A stretch of DNA of 64,000 nt, taken from CAZNFR01 sp964572225. Lineage in GTDB: Bacteria; Bacteroidota; Bacteroidia; Bacteroidales; GCA-2748055. The stretch spans positions 1 through 64,000 of the forward strand of contig CAZNFR010000006.1 of NCBI GenBank assembly GCA_964572225.1, written 5' to 3'. Positions within the stretch are counted from its first letter, which is position 1, and the number at the start of each line of letters is the position of its first letter. The position numbers were made by a program, and so were the translations under genes. The notes below the pieces were generated by a model. It was not told the DNA's origin, made no database searches, and saw only the letters and a program-made list of their open reading frames with translations. Shown piece by piece: positions 1 through 8,526 of this stretch.

Positions 1-18
1 TTACAAAACCGCGACACT

Positions 19-42
19 AACTCCTGCGTGAGATCAGGAGTT
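19..42. terminator. Small perfect hairpin at the window edge
   Basis: AACTCCTG (19-26) and CAGGAGTT (35-42) are perfect inverted repeats of 8 bases around an 8-base loop. The hairpin lies about 100 bases beyond the stop of the minus-strand aconitase-family gene and could end its transcript. There is no clear run of T on either side, so the terminator role is only a guess. Nothing else recognisable lies in 1-140. Confidence 0.35.
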
Positions 43-140
43 CTGAAATTATTACTTTTCGGTCAATTTCTCCTAGAGAATAGGCGGAAAGCGCATTAAT
101 TAGTAATAATTTAATATTGAAACGTAACTAATTTTGAAAA

Positions 141-1952
141 TCAGAAAAGTCCGCCATTCTGGTAAATATCGAGTTGCACTTCAGACAGGGGATGAAGGCT
201 CAGCTTCTCACCGGTGGTATGATTGTTTAGCTCTCCGGTTTCAAGATTCAGCTCAATCTGGTCCCCTTCACTAATCTTTTCCTGCAGGGAAGGATCCCAA
301 CGCAGTGCGGGAAATGCAGCGTTTATGGCATTTCTTTCATAGATTGCCCCGAAGGATCCGGCAATGATTGCGGATATGCCCAGGGATTTGAAACAATCAA
401 CCGCTTGTTGCCTGGAACTTCCGGATCCAAAATTATATCCGGTAAACACCATATCCCCTTTTTCGGCTCTCTGAGGAAATTTTTCAAAACCCGGCAGGTT
501 GCCAAAGGTGTGTTGTGCCATTTCTTCCGGGTTGGTAAGAGTCAGATGGCGGTTGTGAAAGATCATATCCGTATCTATATCATCCATGGGTACCAATCTG
601 GCCTTTCCTTTCAGAATTTTCTCATTCCCGGTACTGCCCCTTTTCTCTTTTTTGGGTTCAGTCTCGAAAGGCAGTTTATTCAAATCTCCCGGCCTTTCCA
701 GGTTTTCATATTTCATTTCGGGTCCGGTAATGAATCCTGCCACTGCAGATGCTGCCACAACCTCAGGAGATGCGAGGTAAACCTCACCTTTTCCCTGTTT
801 GCCGGGAAAGTTCCGGTTCCCTGTGCTGATGGTTATTTCACCCGGACCATTCTGACCCACTTGTCCGGCAGCGCATCCGGCACATCCGGCATTTGAAAAA
901 AGCGCCCCCGCCTCTTTCAGTACCTCAATCAAACCTTCGTCCAGGCACCTTTGCCAAACAAGATCGGTGGAAGGGACGACTTTCAATACCACTCCCTCTG
1001 CCACCTTTTTACCCTTCAGGATCCTTGCTGCAGCCCGGATATCCTCTATCCTCCCATTGGTGCAGGATCCGATAAATGCGGAGTCTATCCATATTCTGCC
1101 TAATTCGGAAACTTTAGCAGTGTTGTGAGGTTTACCGGGCCGGGAAACCATATGGGTAAATTCGCTGGCTTCCAGTTCAATGACCCTGGCATATTCGGCA
1201 TTGATATCGGCCTTAATGGTTTCGAATCGAGTCCTCGCCCTGGCTTCACAATACCGGATCACCTTTGCATTGGGAGTGAAAAACAAGATGATCGCCCCCA
1301 ATTCGGTCGCCATGGATGAAATGGTAATTCTTTGATCAAGAGTCAGATCCTCTACTGCTCGACCTTCCATTTCAACCGAATAACCCAACAATGCAGAGGA
1401 ACCAAACCGATGAAGGAGATTCAGTGCAATATCCTTGGCACTAATATTCTTTCCGAACTTTCCGTTTATTACGATCTTGATGGACTCAGGAACTTTGAAC
1501 CAAATCTTTCCTTTATTAAAAGCAGCCGTAATATCCATGTCACCCATGCCCTGACCAAAGGCACCTATGGCCCCGAGTATGTTGGCATGAGAATCGGTTG
1601 AAACTGCCGTAGATCCCGGATAGGCCAGTCCTTCATCAATTAAAATGTGCGTTCCTATCCCCTTATTGATATCATAAACACGGATACCCAGCTTTCTTGC
1701 ATACATCCGGCAAATATGCTGATTAACCGCATAATTCTGATCCGAGCCGGTGGGATTGCAATCGAATGTAAAGAAAGTCTTGTTTTTATCATTTATAGAA
1801 AGATCATGGTTGATAAGGTTTTTAACCACATTTGCTCCTCCAAAATCCCTAGCAACCCTTGCATCAATCTGAATGTTAATAATTTCACTCGGATTTACTT
1901 TAGATTTACCGGAATGAGAAGAAAAAATCTTTTCTATAAGTGTTTGTCCCAT
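141..1952 (-). CDS. Aconitase/3-isopropylmalate dehydratase-family enzyme, large and small subunits fused
   Basis: A 603-residue [4Fe-4S] hydro-lyase of the aconitase superfamily. Residues 1-430 are the LeuC-like catalytic part: STDSH at 118-122, GSCTNGR with cluster cysteine C297, and NAGCAGCAAG with cysteines C357 and C360. Residues 445-603 are a LeuD-like swivel domain with the DDIDTD entry motif (457-462) and the FGSGSSRQQA loop (508-517). LeuC and LeuD are usually separate proteins, and true aconitases are longer (about 750-900 residues) with another domain order, so this is the fused homoaconitase/IPM-isomerase type. The segment after DDIDTD (RHLTLTNPEEM) lies where substrate specificity is set. 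It does not clearly say isopropylmalate, homoaconitate or citrate. No leuA, leuB or TCA gene is adjacent, so context does not decide. The ATG start sits 14 bases from a -7-like box. The family call is firm and the substrate is open. Confidence 0.85.
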   Translation of the reverse strand: MGQTLIEKIFSSHSGKSKVNPSEIINIQIDARVARDFGGANVVKNLINHDLSINDKNKTFFTFDCNPTGSDQNYAVNQHICRMYARKLGIRVYDINKGIGTHILIDEGLAYPGSTAVSTDSHANILGAIGAFGQGMGDMDITAAFNKGKIWFKVPESIKIVINGKFGKNISAKDIALNLLHRFGSSALLGYSVEMEGRAVEDLTLDQRITISSMATELGAIILFFTPNAKVIRYCEARARTRFETIKADINAEYARVIELEASEFTHMVSRPGKPHNTAKVSELGRIWIDSAFIGSCTNGRIEDIRAAARILKGKKVAEGVVLKVVPSTDLVWQRCLDEGLIEVLKEAGALFSNAGCAGCAAGQVGQNGPGEITISTGNRNFPGKQGKGEVYLASPEVVAASAVAGFITGPEMKYENLERPGDLNKLPFETEPKKEKRGSTGNEKILKGKARLVPMDDIDTDMIFHNRHLTLTNPEEMAQHTFGNLPGFEKFPQRAEKGDMVFTGYNFGSGSSRQQAVDCFKSLGISAIIAGSFGAIYERNAINAAFPALRWDPSLQEKISEGDQIELNLETGELNNHTTGEKLSLHPLSEVQLDIYQNGGLF

Positions 1953-1966
1953 AGGTCCTTTTTCTT

Positions 1967-1974
1967 CAAAAATA
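1967..1974 (-). promoter_or_regulatory. Possible -7 box of the aconitase-family gene
   Basis: On the minus strand this reads TATTTTTG, a full match to the Bacteroidota -7 consensus TAnnTTTG. It lies 14 bases upstream of the ATG of the fused dehydratase gene. I see no well-placed -33 TTTG, so confidence is modest. Confidence 0.35.
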
Positions 1975-2117
1975 ATGGAAAAAAAAAGTTCCTGAGGTTT
2001 TCCCGGGTGTAATTAATCATGTTTTGCAATAGGGGTAGGCTAATTCAGAATTATAATCGCCTGTTATAACGGACTTTAAGAATATTCCCAACAGAAGCCA
2101 ATATCCCCTATTTTTAA

Positions 2118-2125
2118 TAGCTTTG
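2118..2125 (+). promoter_or_regulatory. Possible -7 box of the MFS gene
   Basis: TAGCTTTG matches TAnnTTTG exactly and lies 10 bases before the ATG of the MFS transporter. Transcription would then start almost at the start codon. There is no clear -33 partner. Confidence 0.4.
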
Positions 2126-2135
2126 CTTCCTGCAA

Positions 2136-3326
2136 ATGACAAATCCTACACATGGAAATATAACCCGTCTTTACCTGATAAAGATTGCCAAATGGTTCAT
2201 GCTCTACATGCCATTTGTGGTTCCTTTCTATAGCCAAAACGGGTTTGGAATGAAGGAAGTCCTGCTTCTTCAGGGGATTTATTCTATCACCATTGTCGTT
2301 CTGGAGATCCCCTCAGGATATTTTGCAGATGTTCTAGGTAGAAAAAAAACTCTGGTTATTGGAGCCTTTATGGGATTTGCAGGATTTCTCACTTATTCTT
2401 TATCCAGTGGACTATGGGGTTTTCTCATCGCTGAGATCATTCTTGGAATAGGGCAAAGTCTGGTTTCAGGTGCCGACTCTGCGATGTTGTATGACAGCCT
2501 TCTGGATATGAAAAAGGAAAAGGAGTATATAAAGTACGAAGGGCGAATTACTTCCCTGGGAAATATCGCTGAAGCTGTTGCAGGCATAATCGGGGGGCTT
2601 CTTGCCGGATTAACACTTAGAGCCCCCTATATAGGTCAGTCACTGGTAGCATTCATTGCCATTCCTGCTGCCCTTACCCTGGTTGAGCCAACCCGGCACA
2701 AGACTATGGTTATAATGAAGTTCAGGGATATTCTCGGAATTGTAAAATACAGCTTGTGGGAAAATAAGGTCCTGCTCCGAAATATCTATTTTTCAGCCCT
2801 TATCGGAACCGCTACCCTCACCATGGCCTGGTTTGCACAACCCATTTTCCAGAGGATGGAATTGCCCATAGAGTGGTTTGGGTTTCTCTGGTCTGCATTA
2901 AATCTGACCGTTGGCTTTGCAGCAGCACTGGCTCACCGGATCGAAAGCCGTTTAGGAGAGGTCCGTTCCATTCTGATCATTGGGATATTTATCCCCCTGG
3001 GGTACCTGTTTGCAGGTCCCATTCACGGTTATTTTGCCCTAATGGTTCTCTTTTTCTTTTATATCATCAGGGGATTTGCAACACCGGTTTTAAAGGATTA
3101 TATCAACAGAATGGCCGATTCTGCACGCAGAGCAACCATTCTTTCCATCCGGAATTTTATTATCCGGTTAAATTTTGCATTTATTGGTCCATTGCTGGGT
3201 TGGTACACAGACAAATATACACTTCAGCAGGCCCTTACGCTTGCGGGGATTATTTTTCTGATCCTCTCATTGTTCACCCTCACTCTTTTTATAATGGCAC
3301 TGCGGAGTACTAAATCTCAAGTGTAA
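2136..3326 (+). CDS. MFS transporter
   Basis: A 396-residue integral membrane protein with about eleven or twelve hydrophobic segments across its whole length. The cytoplasmic loop between the second and third segments carries an MFS signature (GYFADVLGRKK, residues 61-71), close to the family motif A consensus GxLaDrxGrKk. A second polar loop follows the sixth segment (EPTRHKTMVIMKFRD). This fits a major facilitator secondary transporter, probably an exporter. No substrate-defining residues can be read, and neighbours give no clue. Its last 17 bases overlap the end of the convergent metallo-hydrolase gene, so neither gene has room for its own terminator. The ATG start follows a -7-like box by 10 bases. 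Confidence 0.8.
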   Translation: MTNPTHGNITRLYLIKIAKWFMLYMPFVVPFYSQNGFGMKEVLLLQGIYSITIVVLEIPSGYFADVLGRKKTLVIGAFMGFAGFLTYSLSSGLWGFLIAEIILGIGQSLVSGADSAMLYDSLLDMKKEKEYIKYEGRITSLGNIAEAVAGIIGGLLAGLTLRAPYIGQSLVAFIAIPAALTLVEPTRHKTMVIMKFRDILGIVKYSLWENKVLLRNIYFSALIGTATLTMAWFAQPIFQRMELPIEWFGFLWSALNLTVGFAAALAHRIESRLGEVRSILIIGIFIPLGYLFAGPIHGYFALMVLFFFYIIRGFATPVLKDYINRMADSARRATILSIRNFIIRLNFAFIGPLLGWYTDKYTLQQALTLAGIIFLILSLFTLTLFIMALRSTKSQV

Positions 3327-4080
3327 GTCCGTCTGATGCGAGGATAACGTTGGATGGAAGCTCACTTTGAACTTCACTATGCAGCCCCATTTGATGACTA
3401 ATGTGTGTGAGGTAAGCTCTTCTGGGACTCAATTCCTCAATAAGCTTAAGTGCTTCATCAAGAGTGTAATGAGATATATGTTGTTCTTTCCTGAGTGCAT
3501 TTATTACGAAATACTTTACTCCAAGCAACTTTTCCTTTTCTTCTTCAGAAATATAATTTACATCGGTAAGGTAGGCGAAATCCCCAATCCTGAATCCAAG
3601 GACAGGCAAGCGGTAGTGCATGGCACGAACCGGGATTATCTCCAAACTTCCAATTCGAAACGCTTCATTATCAATAATATGATTGTTTAATTGTGGAACT
3701 CCGGGATACTTGTTTTCCGTAAAAATATAGGGGAATTCATGTTTTAGTGCATTAAATACTCTTTCTTCACTGTAGACGTCCATCGGCTTCTGCTGTCTGA
3801 AGTTATAGGGACGTATATCATCAAGTCCGGCTACATGATCCCTGTGCTCATGGGTGAAAAGGACAGCATCCAATCGCTTTATTCCGGCATTCAGCATCTG
3901 CATTCTGAAATCGGGACCGGTATCAATAACCAGGTTTATTTCTCCTGAACGGACAAAAACCGAGGTTCTCATTCGCTTATCTTCAGGTGCTGTTGAATTA
4001 CAAACTTTGCAATCACATCCAATCACAGGGACTCCCTGTGATGTTCCCGTACCTAAAAAAATTATATCCACCACTACCAA
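3310..4080 (-). CDS. MBL-fold metallo-hydrolase, PhnP-like
   Basis: A 256-residue metallo-beta-lactamase-fold hydrolase. The metal site is THEHRDH (residues 76-82, giving H77, H79, D81, H82), with further ligands probably at the MHY histidine near 159 and in TDVN and THISH nearer the C terminus. The N terminus has GTGTSQGVPVIGC followed by CDCKVC (C22, C24, C27). This extra structural zinc motif is characteristic of PhnP-type phosphodiesterases. PhnP cleaves cyclic phosphate in phosphonate breakdown, but no phn genes are near and Bacteroidota relatives are of unknown substrate. There is no ATG start: the frame opens with TTG at 4080 and has GTG codons at 4074 and 4071. The family's usual N terminus (M-x-I-x-F-L-G-T-G) favours GTG at 4071. 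It overlaps the convergent MFS gene by 17 bases. Confidence 0.8.
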   Translation of the reverse strand: MVVVDIIFLGTGTSQGVPVIGCDCKVCNSTAPEDKRMRTSVFVRSGEINLVIDTGPDFRMQMLNAGIKRLDAVLFTHEHRDHVAGLDDIRPYNFRQQKPMDVYSEERVFNALKHEFPYIFTENKYPGVPQLNNHIIDNEAFRIGSLEIIPVRAMHYRLPVLGFRIGDFAYLTDVNYISEEEKEKLLGVKYFVINALRKEQHISHYTLDEALKLIEELSPRRAYLTHISHQMGLHSEVQSELPSNVILASDGLTLEI

Positions 4081-4169
4081 AAATTAATTTACGAATTTAG
4101 AAAAAATGAAAGGAAGAGTTCTATACTTGTCCAATAAACTTGGTATTTTTAAACCCAGGTCCGAAAACT

Positions 4170-4874
4170 ATGAGCGGAAAACTCTATTTAATCCCAAATA
4201 CCCTTGGAGGGGAAAATTTGACGGAGATCCTTCCTCCTGCCCTTCCTTCCACTTTAAATCAAATTACCCATTATATAGTTGAAAATGAACGTAATGCAAG
4301 AAGGTTTTTGTTGAAATGCGGATACGACAGGGGAATTGACAATACCCAATTCTTTATTCTAAATAAACATACATCTGGCGGGGAAGTAGCCAAAATGCTT
4401 GATCCCTGCATTTCCGGAGAAGATATGGGTGTTATAAGTGAAGCGGGAATGCCCGGTATAGCCGACCCTGGTGCCGAAATTGTAGCTTTAGCTCATGCCA
4501 AACAAATAAAAGTAATTCCATTTACCGGGCCTTCTTCCATCATTCTTTCCCTTTCGGCCTCGGGATTCAACGGACAGGAATTTCGTTTTCACGGTTATCT
4601 GCCGGTTCAGGATAAACAAAGAGCAGCCAAAATCCGGGAAATGTGTTTGGATATTTTCAAAAGCGGAGAAAGCCAGATCTTTATAGAAACCCCCTACCGG
4701 AATAATAATTTGCTTGAATCCCTGATTAAAAATACCTCGCCCGGGATCAAACTGTGCGTGGCGTGTGACCTGACGCTGTCCACTGAATTCATCTCCACGA
4801 AAGAAATTCACAACTGGAAGAAACAAAAGCCGGACTTACATAAAAGACCGGCCGTATTTATTCTCGGAAAATAG
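4170..4874 (+). CDS. RsmI-like SAM-dependent tetrapyrrole-fold methyltransferase
   Basis: A 234-residue protein of the tetrapyrrole methylase fold, in the RsmI (16S rRNA C1402 ribose methyltransferase) group. Visible motifs are YLIPNTLGG at the N terminus, SEAGMPGIADPG (residues 90-101), the SAM-binding loop typical of the family, and TGPSSIILSLSASG (119-132). Canonical RsmI has about 280 residues. Bacteroidota often carry this shorter version, so rRNA methylation is inferred. The frame is open up to a TTG at 4140, but homologues begin at the KLYLIP segment, so ATG at 4170 is chosen. It ends four bases before the stop of the convergent FKBP gene. Confidence 0.75.
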   Translation: MSGKLYLIPNTLGGENLTEILPPALPSTLNQITHYIVENERNARRFLLKCGYDRGIDNTQFFILNKHTSGGEVAKMLDPCISGEDMGVISEAGMPGIADPGAEIVALAHAKQIKVIPFTGPSSIILSLSASGFNGQEFRFHGYLPVQDKQRAAKIREMCLDIFKSGESQIFIETPYRNNNLLESLIKNTSPGIKLCVACDLTLSTEFISTKEIHNWKKQKPDLHKRPAVFILGK

Positions 4875-4878
4875 CAGA

Positions 4879-5808
4879 TCACTTCCATTCCTTGAGCTCA
4901 ACATCATATACCAGATAGGAATAGGGTGGAATGGGTCCTTTTGTGGTAAGGGTCGAATTTGAAAAACCTCCCGGACCGAAACCGATGTCCCAGGGAACAA
5001 TCAACTTGGCAACCCCGCCTTCCTTCATATAGGATATTCCTTCCTGAAGGCCTTCCGTTACCCCGGTATTTATGATTTCCATCTGAACATCAAGATCGGA
5101 TTCATCCATAAAAACTCCCCCCCCAAGAATCCTGCCGGTAACATCAACGGTGGCAGTTGCACCGAAGCTTGCACTATCACCGCTTCCTTCAATGATAGAA
5201 ATAAAATGCAAGCCTGAAGTCGTTGTATCCTGAGGAAAATCATTGGCTTCCAGGTAATCCGATGTCTTGTCCAACTGGTCCTGAACTGGATCCTCAATAA
5301 TTTCAATCAATTCCACATCAATGATCAATGAGCTGTAGGGAGGTATGCCCTGGAACCGGTTACCTCCAAAACCCAGTTCGGATGAAAAAATCAGTCTCAC
5401 CTTTCCTCCTTCTTTCATTAACCTCAATCCCTCATTCAGTCCGTCAATGTTCGTTGGAATCGCAACTTTGGTGGGACCGTAAAGATAATTATCAATAAAG
5501 ATGTCATTCTCCGTGGCAACGGAAGAACGCGTTGTAGAGCGTATCTGCTCCCCGTCCACAAGATAAATGGTATAGTGAATACTTACCCAATCTCCGGCTA
5601 CGGGACTTTCAAAACCAGTTCCCGCCTCTTCCTCGATATAGTATAAACCTGCAGAAGTTGGCTCAACGGTAATGTTGTTGGTCTCCAGGTAATTATTCAA
5701 TATCCTCAGTTCCAGTTCACGGAGCTCGGAGTCGTCTTCCTTAATGCATCCCGATAAAACACTTAAAAAGAGGAGCATAACTAAAAACCGGAATGGAATT
5801 GTTTTCAT
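4879..5808 (-). CDS. FKBP-type peptidyl-prolyl isomerase lipoprotein with two FKBP domains
   Basis: A 309-residue predicted lipoprotein: basic start, hydrophobic stretch and lipobox LSGC with C21. Two FKBP domains follow, at about 55-170 and 185-309. Each has the family's VSIHYT or VDVTG-type first strand, a LNEGLRLMKEGGK or LQEGISYMKEGGV helix (the G-L/I-Q-x-M-K-x-G-x hallmark) and the final PPYSSLIIDVEL or PPYSYLVYDVEL strand. FKBPs catalyse prolyl cis-trans isomerisation. Here the lipid anchor places it in the periplasm or outer membrane, probably as a folding factor for exported proteins. Third gene of a run of three FKBP lipoproteins, 75 bases behind the previous one and with its own -7-like box at 5850-5857. 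GldI, needed for Flavobacterium gliding, is a relative, but no other gld gene is present here. Confidence 0.88.
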   Translation of the reverse strand: MKTIPFRFLVMLLFLSVLSGCIKEDDSELRELELRILNNYLETNNITVEPTSAGLYYIEEEAGTGFESPVAGDWVSIHYTIYLVDGEQIRSTTRSSVATENDIFIDNYLYGPTKVAIPTNIDGLNEGLRLMKEGGKVRLIFSSELGFGGNRFQGIPPYSSLIIDVELIEIIEDPVQDQLDKTSDYLEANDFPQDTTTSGLHFISIIEGSGDSASFGATATVDVTGRILGGGVFMDESDLDVQMEIINTGVTEGLQEGISYMKEGGVAKLIVPWDIGFGPGGFSNSTLTTKGPIPPYSYLVYDVELKEWK

Positions 5809-5849
5809 AGTGACAAATTTTTACTATTCGATTAATTAAAATCTAGATG

Positions 5850-5857
5850 CAAAGTTA
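5850..5857 (-). promoter_or_regulatory. -7 box of the two-domain FKBP gene
   Basis: Reads TAACTTTG on the minus strand (TAnnTTTG), 41 bases upstream of the ATG at 5808. It falls in the 75-base gap between two FKBP genes, so the last gene of the run may be transcribed separately. No -33 TTG is evident. Confidence 0.45.
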
Positions 5858-5883
5858 TATGAATTGGTTGCCGATTCTTAACA

Positions 5884-6741
5884 TTATTCTACATTTATTA
5901 TTTGAACTTCATAAATCACTACGGAATAAGGTGGTACAATTCCCGTTGAGGACCCCTCTGAGCCATAAGCCAGGGAAGACGGAAGAATAACCATACAATG
6001 GTCTCCCTCCCGCATATCACCGACCGCTTTTTCAAGACCTTCAATAAGGAAAAATTCTGATCCGTAAAGGAAGTCGACAGGACCTTTGGGTCTTTTTGTT
6101 CCTTCAAAAAATTTGCCTTTAAGAAATCTGCCCTCATAATGCAGGCTTACATACTTCCCCTCACCGACCCAAGGGCCATTGCCCCGTTTCAGAAATGTAA
6201 GGTAATACCCGTCCTTGAATACCACTTCTTCCAAACCAGACTCAGAAATATATTTTTCAATCTTTTCCCTTTCTGTCAGGTTGTACTCTTTCAGCCATTC
6301 AAGAAAGAGCTTTTTTTCCTCCTCAAATTCCTTCTCAGATTGAACCGATAAAAGCTTGAGGCTGATTTTCACAAAGTTTTCATCCTTGAGAAATTCAGGC
6401 ACTTCCCGGCTCAGTGTTTGATGAAAAAACATGGATGGAGGAACAAGCAGACTGAGACTGTCTCCGCATAGGATACCGGAAAGAAAACGGCTGAAAACAT
6501 CATGGTTCACGTCTTCGAGCCGGATTGTCCTGATTCCGGAAAAAAACAGAGAATCTTCCATTTTCAGATAGGAAAGGTTAAGGGTCAGGTAATCGCCCGG
6601 CACAGGTGATGAACCCTCATCCCCAAAGGAATGTAACCTAAAAAAAACATCCCCCTCAAAGTGGCGGTACCCTCTGGTCTCACGAAATTTACAAGAGTTT
6701 AAGGAAAGAAAAATACCTATGACCAATACAACCCTAATCAT
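5884..6741 (-). CDS. FKBP-type peptidyl-prolyl isomerase lipoprotein
   Basis: A 285-residue lipoprotein with lipobox LNSC (C17). The C-terminal half (about 165-285) is a full FKBP domain with VSLHYEGRF, FEGTKRP, LIEGLEKAVGDMREGD, the SSLAYGS loop and PPYSVVIYEVQI. The N-terminal half (about 40-135) keeps traces of a first FKBP fold (VPGDYLTLNLSY, LCGDSLSLLVPPSMFF) but has lost the glycine-rich helix and PPYS strand. It may be degenerate and used for binding or dimerisation, as in Mip-like FKBPs. Eight bases separate it from the upstream FKBP gene, so the two are likely one transcript. Probable periplasmic foldase. Confidence 0.85.
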   Translation of the reverse strand: MIRVVLVIGIFLSLNSCKFRETRGYRHFEGDVFFRLHSFGDEGSSPVPGDYLTLNLSYLKMEDSLFFSGIRTIRLEDVNHDVFSRFLSGILCGDSLSLLVPPSMFFHQTLSREVPEFLKDENFVKISLKLLSVQSEKEFEEEKKLFLEWLKEYNLTEREKIEKYISESGLEEVVFKDGYYLTFLKRGNGPWVGEGKYVSLHYEGRFLKGKFFEGTKRPKGPVDFLYGSEFFLIEGLEKAVGDMREGDHCMVILPSSLAYGSEGSSTGIVPPYSVVIYEVQIINVE

Positions 6742-6749
6742 GACAATTT

Positions 6750-7265
6750 TTAGTAGACCCTTACTCTATAAAATAATATTGCATCCCGGGAAATATTCCT
6801 TTCCGGGTCTCCAAAGGTTCCATAAGCTAGATGAGGAGGTATTAAAAAAATTGCACTATCCCCTTGCGAGAGCAGCAGCAGACCTTCTTCCATCCCCGTC
6901 TCAATCTGGCCTTCCCCCAGCTTGATGCTTACCGGACCTTCTGAACTCGTAGATTTGATCAATTCCCCGTTTATAAGATGTTGATCAAAAGCAAGGGAAA
7001 TCCGATCTCCATGCTCTAATGCAGAACCCTCACCCTTTTCAATAATTTTGTACCAAACCCCTGAACTTGTCCGACTGGCCTCCCAACTATTTCTCCGGCA
7101 AAAATTCCGGATGTGCTGATCATTTTTCCTGACCAGGTATTGGTTGATCTTTATCAACCTGGTTTCAATCCAGCCAGCATTGGGAACTCTTTGGGAAACC
7201 TCCCCTGGGCCACAGGACATGCAAAGAGAAAACAGAACCAGAATTATTGGGTATTTTGTCTTCAT
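6750..7265 (-). CDS. FKBP-type peptidyl-prolyl isomerase lipoprotein, GldI-like size
   Basis: A 171-residue lipoprotein with lipobox CMSC (C18) and one FKBP domain at about 70-171: SSGVWYKIIEKGEG, GDRISLAFDQ, ETGMEEGLLLLSQGDSAIFLIP, HLAYG, and a last strand AILFYRVRVY. The 50-residue segment before the domain is basic and probably helical. Size and layout resemble GldI of gliding Flavobacterium, a lipoprotein FKBP. First of three consecutive FKBP lipoproteins and 52 bases downstream of the NrnA-like gene. I believe the DHH phosphoesterase-FKBP association is seen in other Bacteroidota, but this is from memory. Gliding or type IX secretion cannot be inferred from this gene alone. Confidence 0.83.
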   Translation of the reverse strand: MKTKYPIILVLFSLCMSCGPGEVSQRVPNAGWIETRLIKINQYLVRKNDQHIRNFCRRNSWEASRTSSGVWYKIIEKGEGSALEHGDRISLAFDQHLINGELIKSTSSEGPVSIKLGEGQIETGMEEGLLLLSQGDSAIFLIPPHLAYGTFGDPERNISRDAILFYRVRVY

Positions 7266-7317
7266 TCACAAAAAACGGATAATAATTGAATCAGGTATAA
7301 AAGTAGGGATTTCTTTC

Positions 7318-8340
7318 TTAGTCGGAAAGTTCTTTACGGTAGTCATTTAATAATCCAAGAAATCGTTCGACAGCAGCCTCAAGAGGTTTATCCCATTCCC
7401 CACCCGCTGCATTTAAGTGTCCACCTCCCCTGAAGTATTTCCCGGAAAAAAGGTTGGCGGGAAAGTTTCCGCGAGACCGGAAGGAGATTTTAACATGGTC
7501 TTCTTTCTCAATAAATAAAGCCGTAAACCGTATTCCCTTAATGGAAAAGGGCAGGTTTACGAAACCTTCAGTATCCCCTTTTTGGTGATTGTACCGGTTG
7601 AGCTCCTCCAGTGAGAGACTTATGTAAGCTGTATTAAACTCCGGTACAACCTGCATTTTATCTTTCAGGCAATACCCCATCAGACGCATACGGTCTTCGG
7701 AATAATTATCATATATTTTGGCTGATACAGCATCCCGGTCAATATTATATCTTAACAGTTCGGCTACATTCTCCCAGACCTCAGGGTAGGAACAGGAAAA
7801 ACTGAAATTTCCGGTATCCGTCATAATTCCCGTATAGATTGCTTCGGCAATTCCAGTATCAATTTCATTCTTCCATCCCAGTTCCTTTATCAGTAGGTAA
7901 ATTAATTCGGCAGCAGATCCCAAATGGGTAAGAGTGGCATTAACAGTATAAAACTTTTGTGGATTTGGATGATGATCCAGCAAAATGATGTATTTCCCCG
8001 AATCCGAAATCATATCTGCAGCTTTATCCAGTCTGTCAATATCGTTAAAATCCACACATACAATGATATCCGCCTTAGAAACGCTATCTTTGATCCTGTT
8101 TTCATGATAATTGTAAATCATGATATCCTGAGATCCCGGAATCCATTTCAGAAAACCTGGATAATTATTAGGAGTGAAGGAACTAACTTTTTTACCCTTC
8201 TTCTTCAGAACTGAGGCCAGGGCAGCAGTGGAGCCAATGGCATCCCCATCAGCATTGAAATGTGTCGCAATCACGACATTCTTCGCAGACAGGATCCTGT
8301 TTTTAAGTTCTTCAGGAAATATTGAGGATGGATGATTCAC
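7318..8340 (-). CDS. DHH-family bifunctional oligoribonuclease/phosphatase, NrnA-like
   Basis: A 340-residue DHH/DHHA1 phosphoesterase. Motif I is THFNADGDAIGS (residues 26-37), motif II lies in VCVDFND (about D97), and motif III is LLDHHPNP with D122, H123, H124. The C-terminal DHHA1 domain has the substrate-binding GGGHLNAAGG (about 305-314). NrnA degrades nano-RNA and dephosphorylates pAp, or hydrolyses c-di-AMP/pApA in some relatives. Which of these applies here cannot be read from the sequence. The start is GTG at 8340: there is no ATG near the N terminus and the next codons (NHPSSIFPEELKN) lead directly into the conserved domain. Divergent from ndk, with a 186-base gap. Confidence 0.87.
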   Translation of the reverse strand: MNHPSSIFPEELKNRILSAKNVVIATHFNADGDAIGSTAALASVLKKKGKKVSSFTPNNYPGFLKWIPGSQDIMIYNYHENRIKDSVSKADIIVCVDFNDIDRLDKAADMISDSGKYIILLDHHPNPQKFYTVNATLTHLGSAAELIYLLIKELGWKNEIDTGIAEAIYTGIMTDTGNFSFSCSYPEVWENVAELLRYNIDRDAVSAKIYDNYSEDRMRLMGYCLKDKMQVVPEFNTAYISLSLEELNRYNHQKGDTEGFVNLPFSIKGIRFTALFIEKEDHVKISFRSRGNFPANLFSGKYFRGGGHLNAAGGEWDKPLEAAVERFLGLLNDYRKELSD

Positions 8341-8471
8341 ACCATAATTTTTAGTTGCAGGGGAAATTACAAATAAATCAAAGTTTAATTTTATTTTTTT
8401 ATAACAAAAGCACTGTATCCTTACTATTTCATAATCATTGTAGTAATCTTAGTAAACCAATTCAACGCAAT

Positions 8472-8504
8472 TTTGTTTATTACCTTTGTTTAATCGTAAA
8501 TTTG
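8472..8504 (+). promoter_or_regulatory. Promoter of ndk (-33 TTTG, -7 TAAATTTG)
   Basis: TTTG at 8472-8475 and TAAATTTG at 8497-8504 are separated by 21 bases, a full match to the Bacteroidota housekeeping promoter. The ndk ATG is 22 bases downstream. A second -7-like box, TACCTTTG, lies at 8481-8488 and could act as an alternative. Confidence 0.65.
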
Positions 8505-8526
8505 TGGAATTTCCAAATTAAATGCA

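Noticed and set aside
4879..7265. Calling the FKBP genes gliding proteins (gldI)
   Set aside because: FKBP lipoproteins are widespread and no gldA-N or type IX secretion gene is in the window, so the specific name is not supported.
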